This document shows positions 28,106-37,507 of a DNA stretch of 49,450 nt, piece by piece. The notes beneath the pieces are model-generated. The model saw only the letters and a list, made by a program, of their open reading frames with translations. It was not told where the DNA came from and did no database searches. How positions within the stretch are numbered: the first letter of the stretch is position 1; each line of letters starts with the position of its first letter. Location of the stretch: the NCBI GenBank assembly GCA_021413965.1, contig JAIOPI010000016.1, forward strand, positions 1 to 49,450, read 5' to 3'. Made by a program: the position numbers and the translations under genes. This DNA comes from Lentisphaerota bacterium. Its GTDB lineage: Bacteria; Verrucomicrobiota; Kiritimatiellia; UBA8416; JAIOPI01.

Positions 28106-28578
28106 CCGTGAATCGCACGCCAGCCAGTCTCGCCGTCATGCTCCTCGGCGCCATCCTGCTGGGAACCGCCGCCAACCTGCTCTCGCCCCGCCGCATTCCG
28201 TGGACGGAGGATTGGACGCGCCACGTCGAACGCGGGGCCGCGGATGCCGGGCTGCACGTGCTCGATCTCACCCAAGTCCGGCGCCTCGTGGCCACCGGGG
28301 CACATCTCATCCTCGACGCCCGCCCGCCGGATGCCTACAACGCCGGACACCTCCCCGGCGCGCTGTCCCTGCCGGTCGATGAGGTCGACGTGGCGTTTCC
28401 CCCGCTAGCCCCCGCCCTGGACCCCGCCACCCCGCTGCTCGTGTACTGCTCGGGACGCGAGTGCGACGAATCCCTGCGCCTCGGTGAGTTCCTCCGCGAT
28501 CAAGGGTACACGAATGTGTCCATCTTCCCCGGCGGATACGAAGCGTGGATGGCGGCGCCCGCGGGGGAGACGCCATGA
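28102..28578 (+). CDS. Membrane-anchored rhodanese-domain protein
   Basis: 158 residues. One N-terminal membrane helix (9-26) then a rhodanese domain: [24 protein letters not shown] and active-site loop [10 protein letters not shown] with C116 as the likely sulfur-carrying Cys. The helix should place the domain outside the cytoplasm. Overlaps the response-regulator stop (ATGA) and the following MauE-like start (ATGA), so the three are tightly coupled. The pairing of rhodanese with a MauE/DoxX-like protein suggests a redox or sulfur-relay function at the membrane (inference). Confidence 0.9.
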   Translation: MTVNRTPASLAVMLLGAILLGTAANLLSPRRIPWTEDWTRHVERGAADAGLHVLDLTQVRRLVATGAHLILDARPPDAYNAGHLPGALSLPVDEVDVAFPPLAPALDPATPLLVYCSGRECDESLRLGEFLRDQGYTNVSIFPGGYEAWMAAPAGETP

Positions 28579-29015
28579 GTCGCCGGCTGCTCATGGGCCT
28601 CGCCGTGCTCGCGCTCGCCGCGGTCTTCATTGTCGCCGCCCTGCCCAAAATCGCCGACCCGCACGACTTCGCCCTCGCCATCTACCGCCACCAGTTCGCC
28701 CCGCCCTGGGCCATTAATGCCATGGCCATCTACCTGCCCTGGATCGAACTGACGACGTCCGTCGCCCTGCTGATCCCCCGCCTGCGCCGCGCCGCCGCCC
28801 TGGTGCTGCTCGTGTTGCTCGCCGCCTTCACGGCCCTGATCGCCTATGACCTCTGGCGCGGACTCGACATCGCTTGTGGCTGCTTCTCGGTCAAACCGGG
28901 AGGCGATGCCATCGGCTGGTGGAACTTGCTCAGGAACCTGGCGCTGCTGACCTTGGCGGGTGTGCTTTATCGAAGCGCGGCAGGCGGTGGCCAGCGAATG
29001 CCCCACCCCCGCTGA
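28575..29015 (+). CDS. MauE/DoxX-like membrane protein
   Basis: 146 residues with four predicted membrane helices (about 5-22, 45-65, 72-92, 115-135). KIADPHDFALAIYRHQ near the start and DIACGCFSVKPGGDAIGWWNLLRN after helix 3 carry the ACGCF motif of MauE/DoxX-type proteins, thought to work with thiol redox partners. The start overlaps the rhodanese stop by 4 bp. Last gene of the run. Confidence 0.85.
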   Translation: MSRRLLMGLAVLALAAVFIVAALPKIADPHDFALAIYRHQFAPPWAINAMAIYLPWIELTTSVALLIPRLRRAAALVLLVLLAAFTALIAYDLWRGLDIACGCFSVKPGGDAIGWWNLLRNLALLTLAGVLYRSAAGGGQRMPHPR

Positions 29016-29038
29016 GCGGTCGTCGCGGGCCACTCACC

Positions 29039-29497
29039 TCATGCCCCGCGCCGCGCTTGCTTCGAATTCCGGTTCCCGCGCGCCGGCGGCGTCGCGGACT
29101 CGAGCTGCTTTCGTACCGCGGTCGGAATCGGCACGGCCTTCAGCTTGCCTGTCCGCGACTGCCGGCAGCAGGCGTTGACGCTATGCCCCACGGCCAGCAC
29201 CTGCCCGTCGCGGATGATCTCCGCACGCACCGTGAGCGACGCCCGGCCGACCGCCACCAGGCTGAGCTGCACCTCGAACTCATCGTCAAACCGCAAGGGG
29301 GCGCGATACTCGAAGCCACATTTCACCCGCGGCCACACCAGACCCGGCCGTTGCGAATCGATCAGCGTGATGCCGCGTGATCGCAGGAAGGCGTGCTCCG
29401 CCGCTTCCATGAAACGGAAGTAGGCCGTGAAGTGCACCACGCCGGCCATGTCCGTGTCCGCAAACTCAACCAACCGGCGAATCGCAAACGTTTCCAT
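29039..29497 (-). CDS. Acyl-CoA thioesterase, YbgC/FadM-type hot-dog fold
   Basis: 152 residues. [30 protein letters not shown] near the N-terminus is the 4HBT signature with its catalytic Asp (D15). [22 protein letters not shown] and the long strand [10 protein letters not shown] complete the hot-dog fold. The tail (about 130-152) is basic and not conserved. Relatives cleave short or long acyl-CoAs; substrate is unknown. GGGAGA precedes the ATG. Its 3' end faces the MauE-like gene with 23 bp between stops. Confidence 0.88.
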   Translation of the reverse strand: METFAIRRLVEFADTDMAGVVHFTAYFRFMEAAEHAFLRSRGITLIDSQRPGLVWPRVKCGFEYRAPLRFDDEFEVQLSLVAVGRASLTVRAEIIRDGQVLAVGHSVNACCRQSRTGKLKAVPIPTAVRKQLESATPPARGNRNSKQARRGA

Positions 29498-29515
29498 GAT
29501 GGGTCTCCCTCAGGC

Positions 29516-29545
29516 ATTATGCGCACGCCCCATGCGCCGCGCCAA
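29516..29545 (-). promoter_or_regulatory. Candidate promoter of the thioesterase gene
   Basis: Minus strand TTGGCG (29545-29540), 18-bp spacer, CATAAT (29521-29516). Predicted start near 29509, a leader of about 12 nt that still includes the GGGAGA site. Confidence 0.45.
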
Positions 29546-29648
29546 GCGATTCGTGGGGCAGCACGTTCACGCCACCATTTTACATGGAGCAGCCTCCCGT
29601 AATCGGCTACACTCGCGCTGTTTCGCACCGGGTTTCGGGAACGTGATC

Positions 29649-31940
29649 ATGCAATCGCACAGGCCCTGGCGCCATGGGCCACCGTCGTTACTGGGAGTAC
29701 TGCTCATCATGACCGCCTCCTGCCAGCCGCCCCTTCCCGCCTCGTCCCCCGGCGGGGCATCCGCCCTGCCGGCCGGCGCGGCCCTCACGCGCCTGCCCGC
29801 GGATGGCGGGCCCGAATTCAATCGGCTCGTGTTTGAGCAAAGCCCTTACCTGCTTCAGCACGCACGCAACCCCGTCGACTGGTACCCGTGGGGCGACGCG
29901 GCCTTCGACAAGGCGCGCCGCGAACACAAGCCCATCTTCCTCTCCCTCGGCTATTCCACCTGCCACTGGTGCCATGTGATGGCCCACGAGTCCTTTGAAA
30001 ATGAGGCCGTCGCCGCCATTCTCAATGAACATTTCGTGCCCGTGAAGGTGGACCGCGAGGAGCGCCCCGATGTGGATGCCGTGTACATGGCCTACGTGCA
30101 GGCGGCCACGGGTGGCGGCGGCTGGCCCATGAGCGTCTGGCTGACGCCGGACTTGAAGCCATTCCTCGGCGGCACGTACTACCCGCCCGATGACCGCTGG
30201 GGCCGGCCGGGCTTTATCTCCATCCTCCAGCAGGTCACCCAGGCCTGGGCAACCAACCGCGCCCGCATCGTCGCCGCCGGCGACACCGTCATCGCGCACC
30301 TGCAGCAACACACCGCCGGCGCCGCCGGCGCGGCCGTGCCGCTCGATCGCGCGCTGCTCGACACGGCCTACGAGCAGCTCAAGTCCAGCTATGAGCCTCA
30401 GTACGGCGGGTTTGGCGGCGCACCGAAATTCCCACGCCCGGCCGCGCCGAACTTCCTGCTGCGCTATCACGCCCGCACGGGCGCCGCGGATGCCCTCGCC
30501 ATGGTGCACACCACGCTGCGGAACATGGCGCAGGGCGGCATGTATGACCAGCTCGGCGGCGGCTTCCACCGCTACTCCGTCGACGAACGCTGGCATGTGC
30601 CGCACTTCGAGAAGATGCTCTACGACCAGGCCCAGCTCGTCTGCACCTACCTGGATGCCTACCAGCTCACCGGCGATCCCGCCCTGGCCGACGTGGTGCG
30701 CGGCACGCTCGCCTATGTGCAGCGCGACCTCACCAGCCCGCAGGGCGCCTGCTACTCAGCCGAGGATGCGGACAGCCCCCTGCCCGAACAGCCCGACCAC
30801 CAGGCCGAGGGCGCGTTCTATGTCTGGGAGGAGCGCGAGATCATGGCCGCCCTCGGCCCGGAAGACGCCGCGGTGTTCAACTTCCACTACGGCGTGGCCG
30901 CGAATGGCAATGTCGCCAGCGATCCGCATGACGAATTCACCAACAAAAACGTGCTCATGGTCTTCCACCCGCTGGAAGAGACCGCCACGAAAGCCGGCCG
31001 CACGCCGGCCGCCACCGCGGCCCTGCTCGCCAATGCCCGCGCCAAACTCCTGGCCCTGCGCGCCGGCCGCCCGCGCCCGCACCTCGACGACAAAACCATC
31101 ACCGCCTGGAACGGCCTCATGATGTCCGCCTTTGCCCGGGCCTACCAAGTGCTTGGCGACCCCGCCTATCTGAACGCCGCCATCCAACTGGCACGCTACA
31201 TCAAGAACATCCACAACGACCCGTCCACGGGTCGCCTATTCCGGCGCTCCCGCTCCGGAGAGGCGGGCATTGATGCCTACGCCGAGGACTATGCCTTCCT
31301 CATCCAAGGCCTCCTCGACCTGTACGAGACCACCTTCGAGATCCCGTGGCTGCAGTGGGCTGTGGCGTTACAGGAGCAGCTGGATGCACGATTCTGGGAT
31401 GCCTCCGGCGGCGGCTACTTCCGAACCGCCGGCGAGGACCCCAGCGTGTTGCTGCGCATGAAAGAGGACTACGACGGCGCCGAGCCGTCGGCCAATTCCA
31501 TCGCGTTGATGAATCTGCGGCGACTCGCGTGCATGACCGACCGGCCGGACTTTCGCGCGAAGGCCGACAAAACCCTGGAGGCCTTCAGCGCGCGCTTGCA
31601 GGCCATGCCCTATGCCATGCCACAGATGCTGGCCGCGTTTGATTTCCAACTCGACCCGCCGCGCCTGATCGTCATCGCCGGAGACCCCGGGGCATCCGAC
31701 ACCCTCGCCCTGCTGAAGGAAGTCTACCGGCGCTTTCTGCCCAACCACGTGCTGCTGCTGGCCGACGGCGCCGCCGGTCAGAACGCGCTCGCCGGCTACA
31801 ACCCCTTCTTCGCCACCCTCACCCGCACGGGCGGCCGCGCCACCGCCTACGTCTGCCAGCACTACGCCTGCCAATTACCCACCGTGGACCCGGGCAAGCT
31901 GGGGGAACTGCTGGGTGGCGCTCCGCGCCCGGAACGCTGA
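29649..31940 (+). CDS. DUF255/YyaL (SPATA20-like) thioredoxin-fold protein, probable lipoprotein
   Basis: 763 residues. A thioredoxin-like domain (about 55-200) begins [26 protein letters not shown] and holds [13 protein letters not shown] with C105/C108. An (alpha/alpha)6-type glycosidase-like region follows ([61 protein letters not shown]). This is the YyaL/SPATA20 layout; biochemical function is unproven. Unusually, residues 14-25 ([12 protein letters not shown]) look like a lipoprotein signal with C25 as the lipidated Cys, placing the protein outside the cytoplasm. The start is ATG 29649, or GTG 29643 two codons earlier. Confidence 0.88.
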   Translation: MQSHRPWRHGPPSLLGVLLIMTASCQPPLPASSPGGASALPAGAALTRLPADGGPEFNRLVFEQSPYLLQHARNPVDWYPWGDAAFDKARREHKPIFLSLGYSTCHWCHVMAHESFENEAVAAILNEHFVPVKVDREERPDVDAVYMAYVQAATGGGGWPMSVWLTPDLKPFLGGTYYPPDDRWGRPGFISILQQVTQAWATNRARIVAAGDTVIAHLQQHTAGAAGAAVPLDRALLDTAYEQLKSSYEPQYGGFGGAPKFPRPAAPNFLLRYHARTGAADALAMVHTTLRNMAQGGMYDQLGGGFHRYSVDERWHVPHFEKMLYDQAQLVCTYLDAYQLTGDPALADVVRGTLAYVQRDLTSPQGACYSAEDADSPLPEQPDHQAEGAFYVWEEREIMAALGPEDAAVFNFHYGVAANGNVASDPHDEFTNKNVLMVFHPLEETATKAGRTPAATAALLANARAKLLALRAGRPRPHLDDKTITAWNGLMMSAFARAYQVLGDPAYLNAAIQLARYIKNIHNDPSTGRLFRRSRSGEAGIDAYAEDYAFLIQGLLDLYETTFEIPWLQWAVALQEQLDARFWDASGGGYFRTAGEDPSVLLRMKEDYDGAEPSANSIALMNLRRLACMTDRPDFRAKADKTLEAFSARLQAMPYAMPQMLAAFDFQLDPPRLIVIAGDPGASDTLALLKEVYRRFLPNHVLLLADGAAGQNALAGYNPFFATLTRTGGRATAYVCQHYACQLPTVDPGKLGELLGGAPRPER

Positions 31941-31969
31941 AGAACTCACGCGCCGTCCGGCGCGCATCG

Positions 31970-31994
31970 AATTTGCGCGCCCGGCGCGCAAATT
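31970..31994. terminator. Bidirectional hairpin between the DUF255 gene and tRNA-Ser
   Basis: Perfect 11-bp arms AATTTGCGCGC and its complement with a 3-base loop. A second 7-bp hairpin (CGCGCCG arms) precedes it. The outer AAATT/AATTT gives a short T-tract on either strand. It separates the convergent DUF255 and tRNA transcripts. Confidence 0.5.
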
Positions 31995-32084
31995 GGCGGA
32001 GAGGGAGGGATTCGAACCCCCGGTACCCTTTAGAGGTACACAGCATTTCCAGTGCTGCACCTTCGGCCACTCGGTCACCTCTCC
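31994..32084 (-). tRNA. tRNA-Ser, anticodon GGA
   Basis: Read on the minus strand, 5' GGAGAGG pairs with 3' CCTCTCC (acceptor), followed by discriminator G and an encoded CCA. The anticodon arm is AGCA-CTGGAAA-TGCT, giving GGA, which reads UCC/UCU. A long variable arm (GTACC/GGGTAC-type stem) is as expected for a type II serine tRNA, and GGTTCGAATCC forms the T loop. About 91 nt including CCA. Confidence 0.95.
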
Positions 32085-32138
32085 GTGGTCAAGACCCATG
32101 CGCCCGGCCTTGGCGGCAAGGCGATGTAAGTCCGCGGG

Positions 32139-32168
32139 AGTGTACGGGTGGCAGGCCCTGCGTCACAA
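32139..32168 (-). promoter_or_regulatory. Candidate promoter of tRNA-Ser
   Basis: Minus strand TTGTGA (32168-32163), 18-bp spacer, TACACT (32144-32139). Predicted start about 48 nt before the mature 5' end, a normal tRNA leader length. Confidence 0.5.
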
Positions 32169-32231
32169 GTCAAAAGCCGCAGCGACACCCGGCTCGAACA
32201 TGAGGACGGCAGCCCGCAGGAACGGGGACCC

Positions 32232-33065
32232 TCAACGCAAGGGGGCCGGCGTCCCCGTGACCACGCCGCGCAGCCGGGGAATGAGCCGGGGCAATCCCAG
32301 GACCACCATGAGTGACCCGCTGATCAGCGCCACCGCCAATCCCACCCGCAGAACGAAATCCATATCCAGGCCAACGCCCACCGCCCCAACGACGGCGCCA
32401 AGCGTCATGACCACGCCAGAAAGTTTGGGTAAAACGTCCCACAGGCGCGATCGACGATGGCGCGGCTGTCGGCGCAGCGACTCCGGTGACGACGACCGCC
32501 GCCGCGCGGGCGCCACGGCCACCACGTCCTCCGACGCGGGTGAAAGATCGTCCCCCGGATTGCCGGCGGCGGCATCGGACGGCTGACGCTGCAGATCACG
32601 GTCCAAGACGGTTGTGCGCCGCCGCTCCACGACAGGTTCGTGCGCACGGCGGAAGGCACTCGAGGCGGCAGGAGGGGGCGCCGTCGGCTGGCGTGGACGC
32701 GATTGATGGGCCGCCACCCGCCGGAGAGCGTCGATTTCACGCCGCAACTCGCGCCCCTCCGACTCCAGTTCGCCAATGCGCTCCAGGAGCGCGTGTTCCC
32801 GATCGCGAGATTTGTAGACGCTGGCCAGCAATTGATCCATGCAGGCCTGAAATTCCGTGTCGTCCGAACCCGGCGTTCGCGACCGCGTCCGGGCGTGCAA
32901 CGCCAGCTCCGACATGAGCCGTTCCAAGCTGTGCTTCTGGTAGCGTGCAGACTCCTCGGTCAAGGATGCCTGGGCAGCAGACCGGGCATGGGCCTGAACG
33001 TGGGTGCCGACCCGGGCATGCTCGGGCCGCATCGTCACGAGTTGGCGCTGGTCTCGGGTATTCAT
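32232..33065 (-). CDS. Unknown membrane protein with coiled coil (paralogue of the gene upstream)
   Basis: 277 residues from ATG 33065 (GTG 33074 also possible). Residues about 45-85 contain HSLERLMSELALHAR and a MDQLLASVYKS helix; about 88-115 is a Glu/Arg-rich coiled coil (LERIGELESEGRELRREIDAL); about 120-205 is disordered, Pro/Ser/Arg-rich; then two membrane helices (about 215-240 and 245-268). I do not recognise a family. The LERLMSELA segment and the double C-terminal helix repeat in the neighbouring gene at 33165-33941, so the two are likely old duplicates. Likely cytoplasmic N-terminus, inner membrane. Confidence 0.65.
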   Translation of the reverse strand: MNTRDQRQLVTMRPEHARVGTHVQAHARSAAQASLTEESARYQKHSLERLMSELALHARTRSRTPGSDDTEFQACMDQLLASVYKSRDREHALLERIGELESEGRELRREIDALRRVAAHQSRPRQPTAPPPAASSAFRRAHEPVVERRRTTVLDRDLQRQPSDAAAGNPGDDLSPASEDVVAVAPARRRSSSPESLRRQPRHRRSRLWDVLPKLSGVVMTLGAVVGAVGVGLDMDFVLRVGLAVALISGSLMVVLGLPRLIPRLRGVVTGTPAPLR

Positions 33066-33164
33066 GGCCGCCACGCGTTGGCGTCACCGCTCGGTCTCAC
33101 GCTCAAACACTCAGGGATTGCCTGATGATAGAGCAAGGACCTTGCCCGATCAACCAATTCCGAC

Positions 33165-33941
33165 TCACGAACGTCCGGCGCGCACGGATGCCCGCCGGTC
33201 GGCGCCCCATCGATAGAGGCACAACAGGGGAACGCCAAGCACACCCGTCACGATGATGCCCACCCCCAGGGCGCGAACGGTGGCAAAATTCAGGACCCCG
33301 CCAACCATCCTGACGACAAGACCGATGGCCAGCATGAAGCCCGCAACAATCGCCCTGCGACGCGGCACGCGGGCCACCCCGTCCGTCGCCAGTTCGCGAA
33401 CGTCCGACGCCGCATAGAGCCGTTGCCCGTCCCCCGTGGTTGCCACGCCAAACGGTGCAGAGGTCGCGCCCATGAACGCGTCCACCGGCGTGGCCTCAGG
33501 CCCGACGGCACCGCCGCACGGCGCCCGCGCGGCACTGACGGCAGCCTTGCGCGCCACATAGCGCATCCGCTGTTCGCGGTCTGCTTGCTGGACCTGCGGC
33601 GCGAGTCCCTCACCGGGCGTGCGCCCGAGCACCCCACCCGGCTGGCCCCGACCGGACGGGCCAGCCCCGGGCTCGTAGCCGGGTTCCGTCTTCGCCAGGA
33701 TCTCGTCGATGTGCATCTGAAACGCGGCCTGATCGGCATGGAGATCCGGTTCGCTCGAACGCGCCAGCTGGGCCAAATCCGCCATCAGCCGATCGAGACC
33801 ATCTTCCAGTGGGGACGGCGCCGGCGAGCCGCCGATGGGGTGACGACTGGCCTCTGAATCAAGCGGCATGCTGAAGCCCTGGGCCGGTGATCCTTTGGAT
33901 CGCCTGCGCCTCGGCCTCGAATTGTGATGAACATCGGACAT
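33165..33941 (-). CDS. Unknown membrane protein (paralogue of 32232-33065)
   Basis: 258 residues from ATG 33941, chosen because a good promoter (TTGCTT-17-TAATAT) predicts initiation near 33982, downstream of the longer in-frame start at 34022. Arg-rich N-terminus, then LDRLMADLAQLARS and FQMHIDEILAKTEPG (about 49-90), which align with LERLMSELALHAR and FQACMDQLLASVYKS of the next gene. A Gly/Pro-rich middle and two C-terminal membrane helices (AIVAGFMLAIGLVVRMVGGV and ALGVGIIVTGVLGVPLLCLY). No known domain is recognised. It is cotranscribed with its paralogue, separated by about 100 bp. Confidence 0.65.
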   Translation of the reverse strand: MSDVHHNSRPRRRRSKGSPAQGFSMPLDSEASRHPIGGSPAPSPLEDGLDRLMADLAQLARSSEPDLHADQAAFQMHIDEILAKTEPGYEPGAGPSGRGQPGGVLGRTPGEGLAPQVQQADREQRMRYVARKAAVSAARAPCGGAVGPEATPVDAFMGATSAPFGVATTGDGQRLYAASDVRELATDGVARVPRRRAIVAGFMLAIGLVVRMVGGVLNFATVRALGVGIIVTGVLGVPLLCLYRWGADRRASVRAGRS

Positions 33942-33988
33942 CACGATCACCGCCACGTTCCGCCAGAGCACGCCATCGACGATGATTA

Positions 33989-34017
33989 ATATTACACTCA
34001 GGGACTCCCTTAAGCAA
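33989..34017 (-). promoter_or_regulatory. Promoter of the paralogous membrane-protein pair
   Basis: Minus strand TTGCTT (34017-34012), exactly 17 bp, TAATAT (33994-33989), with AT-rich flanks. It also settles the start of the gene at 33941. Confidence 0.65.
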
Positions 34018-34145
34018 GACAATCATGCGTTTACTTTACGGGTCCGGGCCAGTTAAGCGCCAGTGCCGCTCCCCCCAGGCAGGGCTGCACGTGCGCCGCC
34101 GCCACCGCCTCGGATTTACGCCCCCCGCCGTCAACCGTCAAAAAA

Positions 34146-34174
34146 TTGACATGTCGCCCGGTTTGGGCTAGGTT
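34146..34174 (+). promoter_or_regulatory. Strong sigma70 promoter of the zinc-ribbon/EIIA gene
   Basis: Consensus TTGACA (34146-34151), 17-bp spacer, TAGGTT (34169-34174). Predicted start near 34182, leader about 82 nt to the ATG at 34264. Between 34031 and 34145 I see no gene. Confidence 0.75.
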
Positions 34175-34263
34175 CTCCACCGCCTTGCGTGTTGCAAGAC
34201 ACCCGCGGGGGCGGCGCCACCCCGTGTCATGGATACTGAGTGCGCGCATTCTGGAGGTTCCAC

Positions 34264-35103
34264 ATGCATCCCGTTGTAAACCACTTGATCCAGCTGCAGG
34301 AACTGGCCCTCATTCGCGACGAACAGAAGGTGGCGGCCCAGGGCCAGCACCTGCAGCAGTTGGATGCCTCGATCAAGTCCATGACCGGCAAACTGCCGAC
34401 CGACACCCGCATCATGTACGAGCGCCTGACCAAGCGCGATCCCATCGTGGTGTCCGCCATCTCCGACAGCCACTGCTCCGTCTGCGGCATGCGTCTCGCC
34501 ATCAGCTTCATCCAGTCTGTCCGCCAGGCGCGCGAAGTGCTTGCCTGCCCCAACTGCGCCCGCATGCTCTATTATCCGGAATCCCGCGTGCGCACCGTCA
34601 CCAAGGCCCAGCGGCGCACCGCCCCCCGCAAGGTCGGCATCTCACGCTTCTCCTCCCACGCCCTGATGATCCCCCGCCTCGCCGCCACCACCAAGGATGA
34701 GGCCATCCACGAAATCGGAATGAAGCTGGCCGAAGAAGGCTTCGTCGATAATGGCGAGAAGCTGATCGAGGAAGCCCTGCGCCGCGAAGCCATCCTGAGC
34801 ACCGCTGTCGAGCACGGCATGGCATTTCCCCACGTGCGCGGCGTTGAAGGCGGCGGGCTCGCCCTCGCCCTCGGCGTCAGCGAAAATGGCATCGATTTCG
34901 GCAGTGCCACCAAGGGCAACAAGACCCGCTTCATCTTCTTCCTCGCCATTCCCGTGGCCGCCAGCGCGTTCTACCTCAAACTGCTGGCGGGCCTGACGGA
35001 AACATTCATGAACCCCGACAACCGCAAGGCCCTCCTCGTGCCCCAGGATCCGGAAGCCCTGTGGAAAGTCCTGGTCAAGGTCACCCGGTCGACGATCAAG
35101 TAA
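34264..35103 (+). CDS. Fusion of a coiled-coil C4 zinc ribbon with a PTS EIIA (PtsN-like) domain
   Basis: 279 residues. Residues 1-115 resemble the DUF164/CT398 zinc-ribbon family: an N-terminal helical hairpin (HLIQLQELALIRDEQKV) and a C4 ribbon with C71/C74 (SHCSVCGMRL) and C95/C98 (ACPNCARMLYYPES). Residues about 128-275 are an EIIA of the fructose/nitrogen class: ATTKDEAIHEIGMKLAEEG, then EHGMAFPHVRG with H190 as the probable phospho-accepting His, then TRFIFFLAIPV. GGAGG sits 6 bp before the ATG. It may couple phosphorelay state to an RNA- or protein-binding ribbon (inference). No EI/HPr or EIIBC gene is nearby, favouring a regulatory PTS. Confidence 0.85.
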   Translation: MHPVVNHLIQLQELALIRDEQKVAAQGQHLQQLDASIKSMTGKLPTDTRIMYERLTKRDPIVVSAISDSHCSVCGMRLAISFIQSVRQAREVLACPNCARMLYYPESRVRTVTKAQRRTAPRKVGISRFSSHALMIPRLAATTKDEAIHEIGMKLAEEGFVDNGEKLIEEALRREAILSTAVEHGMAFPHVRGVEGGGLALALGVSENGIDFGSATKGNKTRFIFFLAIPVAASAFYLKLLAGLTETFMNPDNRKALLVPQDPEALWKVLVKVTRSTIK

Positions 35104-35210
35104 GGGACCCCGCGCGTGACGGAAACGTCCAGCACCCAGGCCCTGAGCCCAGCGACCCTGCTGGACCTTCTCGCCTGGATGCCTGGCATGGCCGTCCGCC
35201 CCCCCGGGTC

Positions 35211-35954
35211 ATGACGCCTCCCGACGCGCCGCGCCGACGGATCCTCCTGGTCGATGACGAGCCCCATATCGTCGATGTCGTCGACTACGTGCTGCGGGAG
35301 CAGGGATTCGATGTGGCCTCCGTCATCAGCGCCGAACTCGCGCTCTCGTCCCTGCAGGTTTCCCCGCCTCCCGACCTCGTCATCCTCGATCTCGGCCTCC
35401 CCGGCATGCCGGGCCTCGACCTTCTGCGCCACCTGAGGACCAACCATGCCGGACTACCCGTCATCATCCTGTCCGCGCGCAGCGAGGAAATTGATCGCGT
35501 GCTGGGACTGGAACTGGGCGCGGACGATTACGTCACCAAACCGTTCAGCGCGCGTGAACTGGCCGCCCGCGTGCGTGCCGTCCTCCGTCGCGGCGCCGCC
35601 GCCGATGGTCGGGCTCCAGCCGCCGGTACGTCCACAACCTGCCTCGTCCACGGCCCGCTCACCGTCGACAGCGACTCGCTTACCGCCAGCCTCTCCGGCC
35701 GCCCCCTCACCCTCACGCGCGCCGAATTCCGCCTGCTGGAATGCCTCACCCGCCACCCCGCCCGCATCTTCACCCGCGACGACCTGATTAACCGCCTCTA
35801 TGCCGGCGAACACGTCGTAACCGATCGCAGCGTCGATGCCTGCGTGAAACGCTTGCGCCGCCGGTTCGCTGAACTCAACGCCGGCTTCGATCCCATCCAA
35901 ACCGTGCACGGACTGGGCTACAAGCTGAACCCCGACGTGGAGCGCGCCCCGTGA
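35211..35954 (+). CDS. OmpR-family response regulator (CreB/PhoB-like)
   Basis: 247 residues. Receiver 9-125 with ILLVDDEPHIVDVV, D60 (VILDLGLPGMPG) and K110 (DYVTKPF); winged-helix effector about 150-242 with LTRAEFRLLECLTRHPARIFTRDDLINRLY and DACVKRLRRRF, IQTVHGLGYKL. ATG 35211 lacks a clear ribosome site. The stop overlaps the GTG start of the kinase, so the pair is coupled. Confidence 0.92.
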   Translation: MTPPDAPRRRILLVDDEPHIVDVVDYVLREQGFDVASVISAELALSSLQVSPPPDLVILDLGLPGMPGLDLLRHLRTNHAGLPVIILSARSEEIDRVLGLELGADDYVTKPFSARELAARVRAVLRRGAAADGRAPAAGTSTTCLVHGPLTVDSDSLTASLSGRPLTLTRAEFRLLECLTRHPARIFTRDDLINRLYAGEHVVTDRSVDACVKRLRRRFAELNAGFDPIQTVHGLGYKLNPDVERAP

Positions 35955-37372
35955 CAAGCATTCGCTGGAAGTTCGTGCTCACCGCCGTCCTCTGCCTCGC
36001 GCTGCCTCTGTTCGCGCTCAATCGCTACACCGTCTCCCAGTTTGATCGCTACACCCGGCAGGCCCTCGAACTGGAAATGGCCGGACACGCGGCCATGGTG
36101 GCGGATCTCTACCACCAGCTCGTCGCCCCCGGTCATGCCTCGACCATTGTCGATGGCGCGCAGCGCTTCGACCGGATGCTCCACACCTTCGCCACGAACG
36201 CCGCGTCGCGCTTCGCCATCATCGCCTGCGACGGCTCCGTGCCCTTTGACTCCGCCGATGCCGCGGCACCCGCCATCAACACGGCCGGTCCGGAAATTCA
36301 AAGCGCCCTGTATGGTCACTATGGCGCCCGTTGGGCGCTGACGCCGGACCGCCATCTGGTGTACTTCTATGTGGCCGCGCCCATTCGCGACGGCCGCCAG
36401 GTGCTGGGCGCCGTGAGCGTGACACGCCACACCGGCCCTATTTCCTCCGCCATCCAGGTGCTCTCGCGGAGTCAGCGCCTCGCGCTCGCCGCCGCGCTGC
36501 TCTTCGCCACCGTCTTTGCCACCGTCATGGCGCAGTCGCTGACCCGCCCCCTTCGCCGCCTCACGGCCGCCACCCGTGATTACGCCCGCGGCCAGGCCCC
36601 CCCGCCACCGCCGGTAGGCGGACGCGACGAAATCGCCGAACTCGCCCGCGCCGTCGACCGCATGGCGCATGACCTCGAGGCGCGCCACCGCTACAACCGC
36701 GATTTCGTCGCCACGACGCTGCATGAACTCCGCACGCCCATCACGGCCATCCGCGGCGCCGTGGAAGTCCTCGAATCCGGCGCCATCGACAAGCCCGAGG
36801 CGCGCGCCCGCTTCCTGGCGAACTTGCGCTTCGAGGCCGACCGGCTGACCCGCCTGGCGGGCGAGCTTGGCGAATTGACGCGCCTGGATACCGAGGACCT
36901 CCGCGAACGGCGCACGGTGATCCCCTACCCGGCCTGCGTGCGCGCCATCGTCGAGCGCCTGCTCCCAACACTGCCGGACCCGCGCGCCACCCTCGACTTG
37001 GACCTCCCGGACGATGGCATCACCGCCAGCCTCGTGCCCGAGCGCATCGAGCAAGTGCTGGCCAACCTCCTGGAAAACGCGCTCCGCTATACGCCCACAG
37101 CCGGCCGCGTTACCTTGCGCGTGGAACCCACCACCGACAACCAAATCCTCACGACCATCGCCGATACGGGGCCTGGCATCGCACCAACCAACCTCGAACG
37201 GATTTTCGACCGCTTCTTCACCACGGAGCCCAAGGGGGTCGCCCGTGACTATGGCACCGGCTTGGGGCTGGCCGTGGCGAAGGCCATCGTCGAACAGCAC
37301 CATGGCCGCATCTGGGCCGAAAACCGCCCCGAAGGCGGCGCCCGCCTCTGCTTCACCCTGCCCGCTGCCTAG
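35951..37372 (+). CDS. Sensor histidine kinase (CreC-like) partner of the upstream regulator
   Basis: 473 residues, GTG start within GTGA. Membrane helix 1 (7-24), extracytoplasmic sensor (about 27-170) of CreC/PhoR size, helix 2 (about 173-193), HAMP-like linker (SLTRPLRRLTAATRDYARG), HisKA with TTLHELRTPITAIRGAVEVL (H258), and HATPase (LLENALRYTPTAG, DTGPGIAPTNLERIFDRFF, GTGLGLAVAKAIVEQHHG). The AIRGAxExLE segment resembles CreC. The signal is unknown. Confidence 0.92.
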   Translation: MTSIRWKFVLTAVLCLALPLFALNRYTVSQFDRYTRQALELEMAGHAAMVADLYHQLVAPGHASTIVDGAQRFDRMLHTFATNAASRFAIIACDGSVPFDSADAAAPAINTAGPEIQSALYGHYGARWALTPDRHLVYFYVAAPIRDGRQVLGAVSVTRHTGPISSAIQVLSRSQRLALAAALLFATVFATVMAQSLTRPLRRLTAATRDYARGQAPPPPPVGGRDEIAELARAVDRMAHDLEARHRYNRDFVATTLHELRTPITAIRGAVEVLESGAIDKPEARARFLANLRFEADRLTRLAGELGELTRLDTEDLRERRTVIPYPACVRAIVERLLPTLPDPRATLDLDLPDDGITASLVPERIEQVLANLLENALRYTPTAGRVTLRVEPTTDNQILTTIADTGPGIAPTNLERIFDRFFTTEPKGVARDYGTGLGLAVAKAIVEQHHGRIWAENRPEGGARLCFTLPAA

Positions 37373-37507
37373 CCCCCCCCAGCCGTGCCCTCCTTTGTTG
37401 GACGTGCCCTCCCGCCCGCCCCCCGTCTCCTCTTTTTCACACCGCTGTCACATCCCTGCCTCACCCGCGTTGCATGATGACGCCCTTCGAATTCACAAGG
37501 AGCCGAT

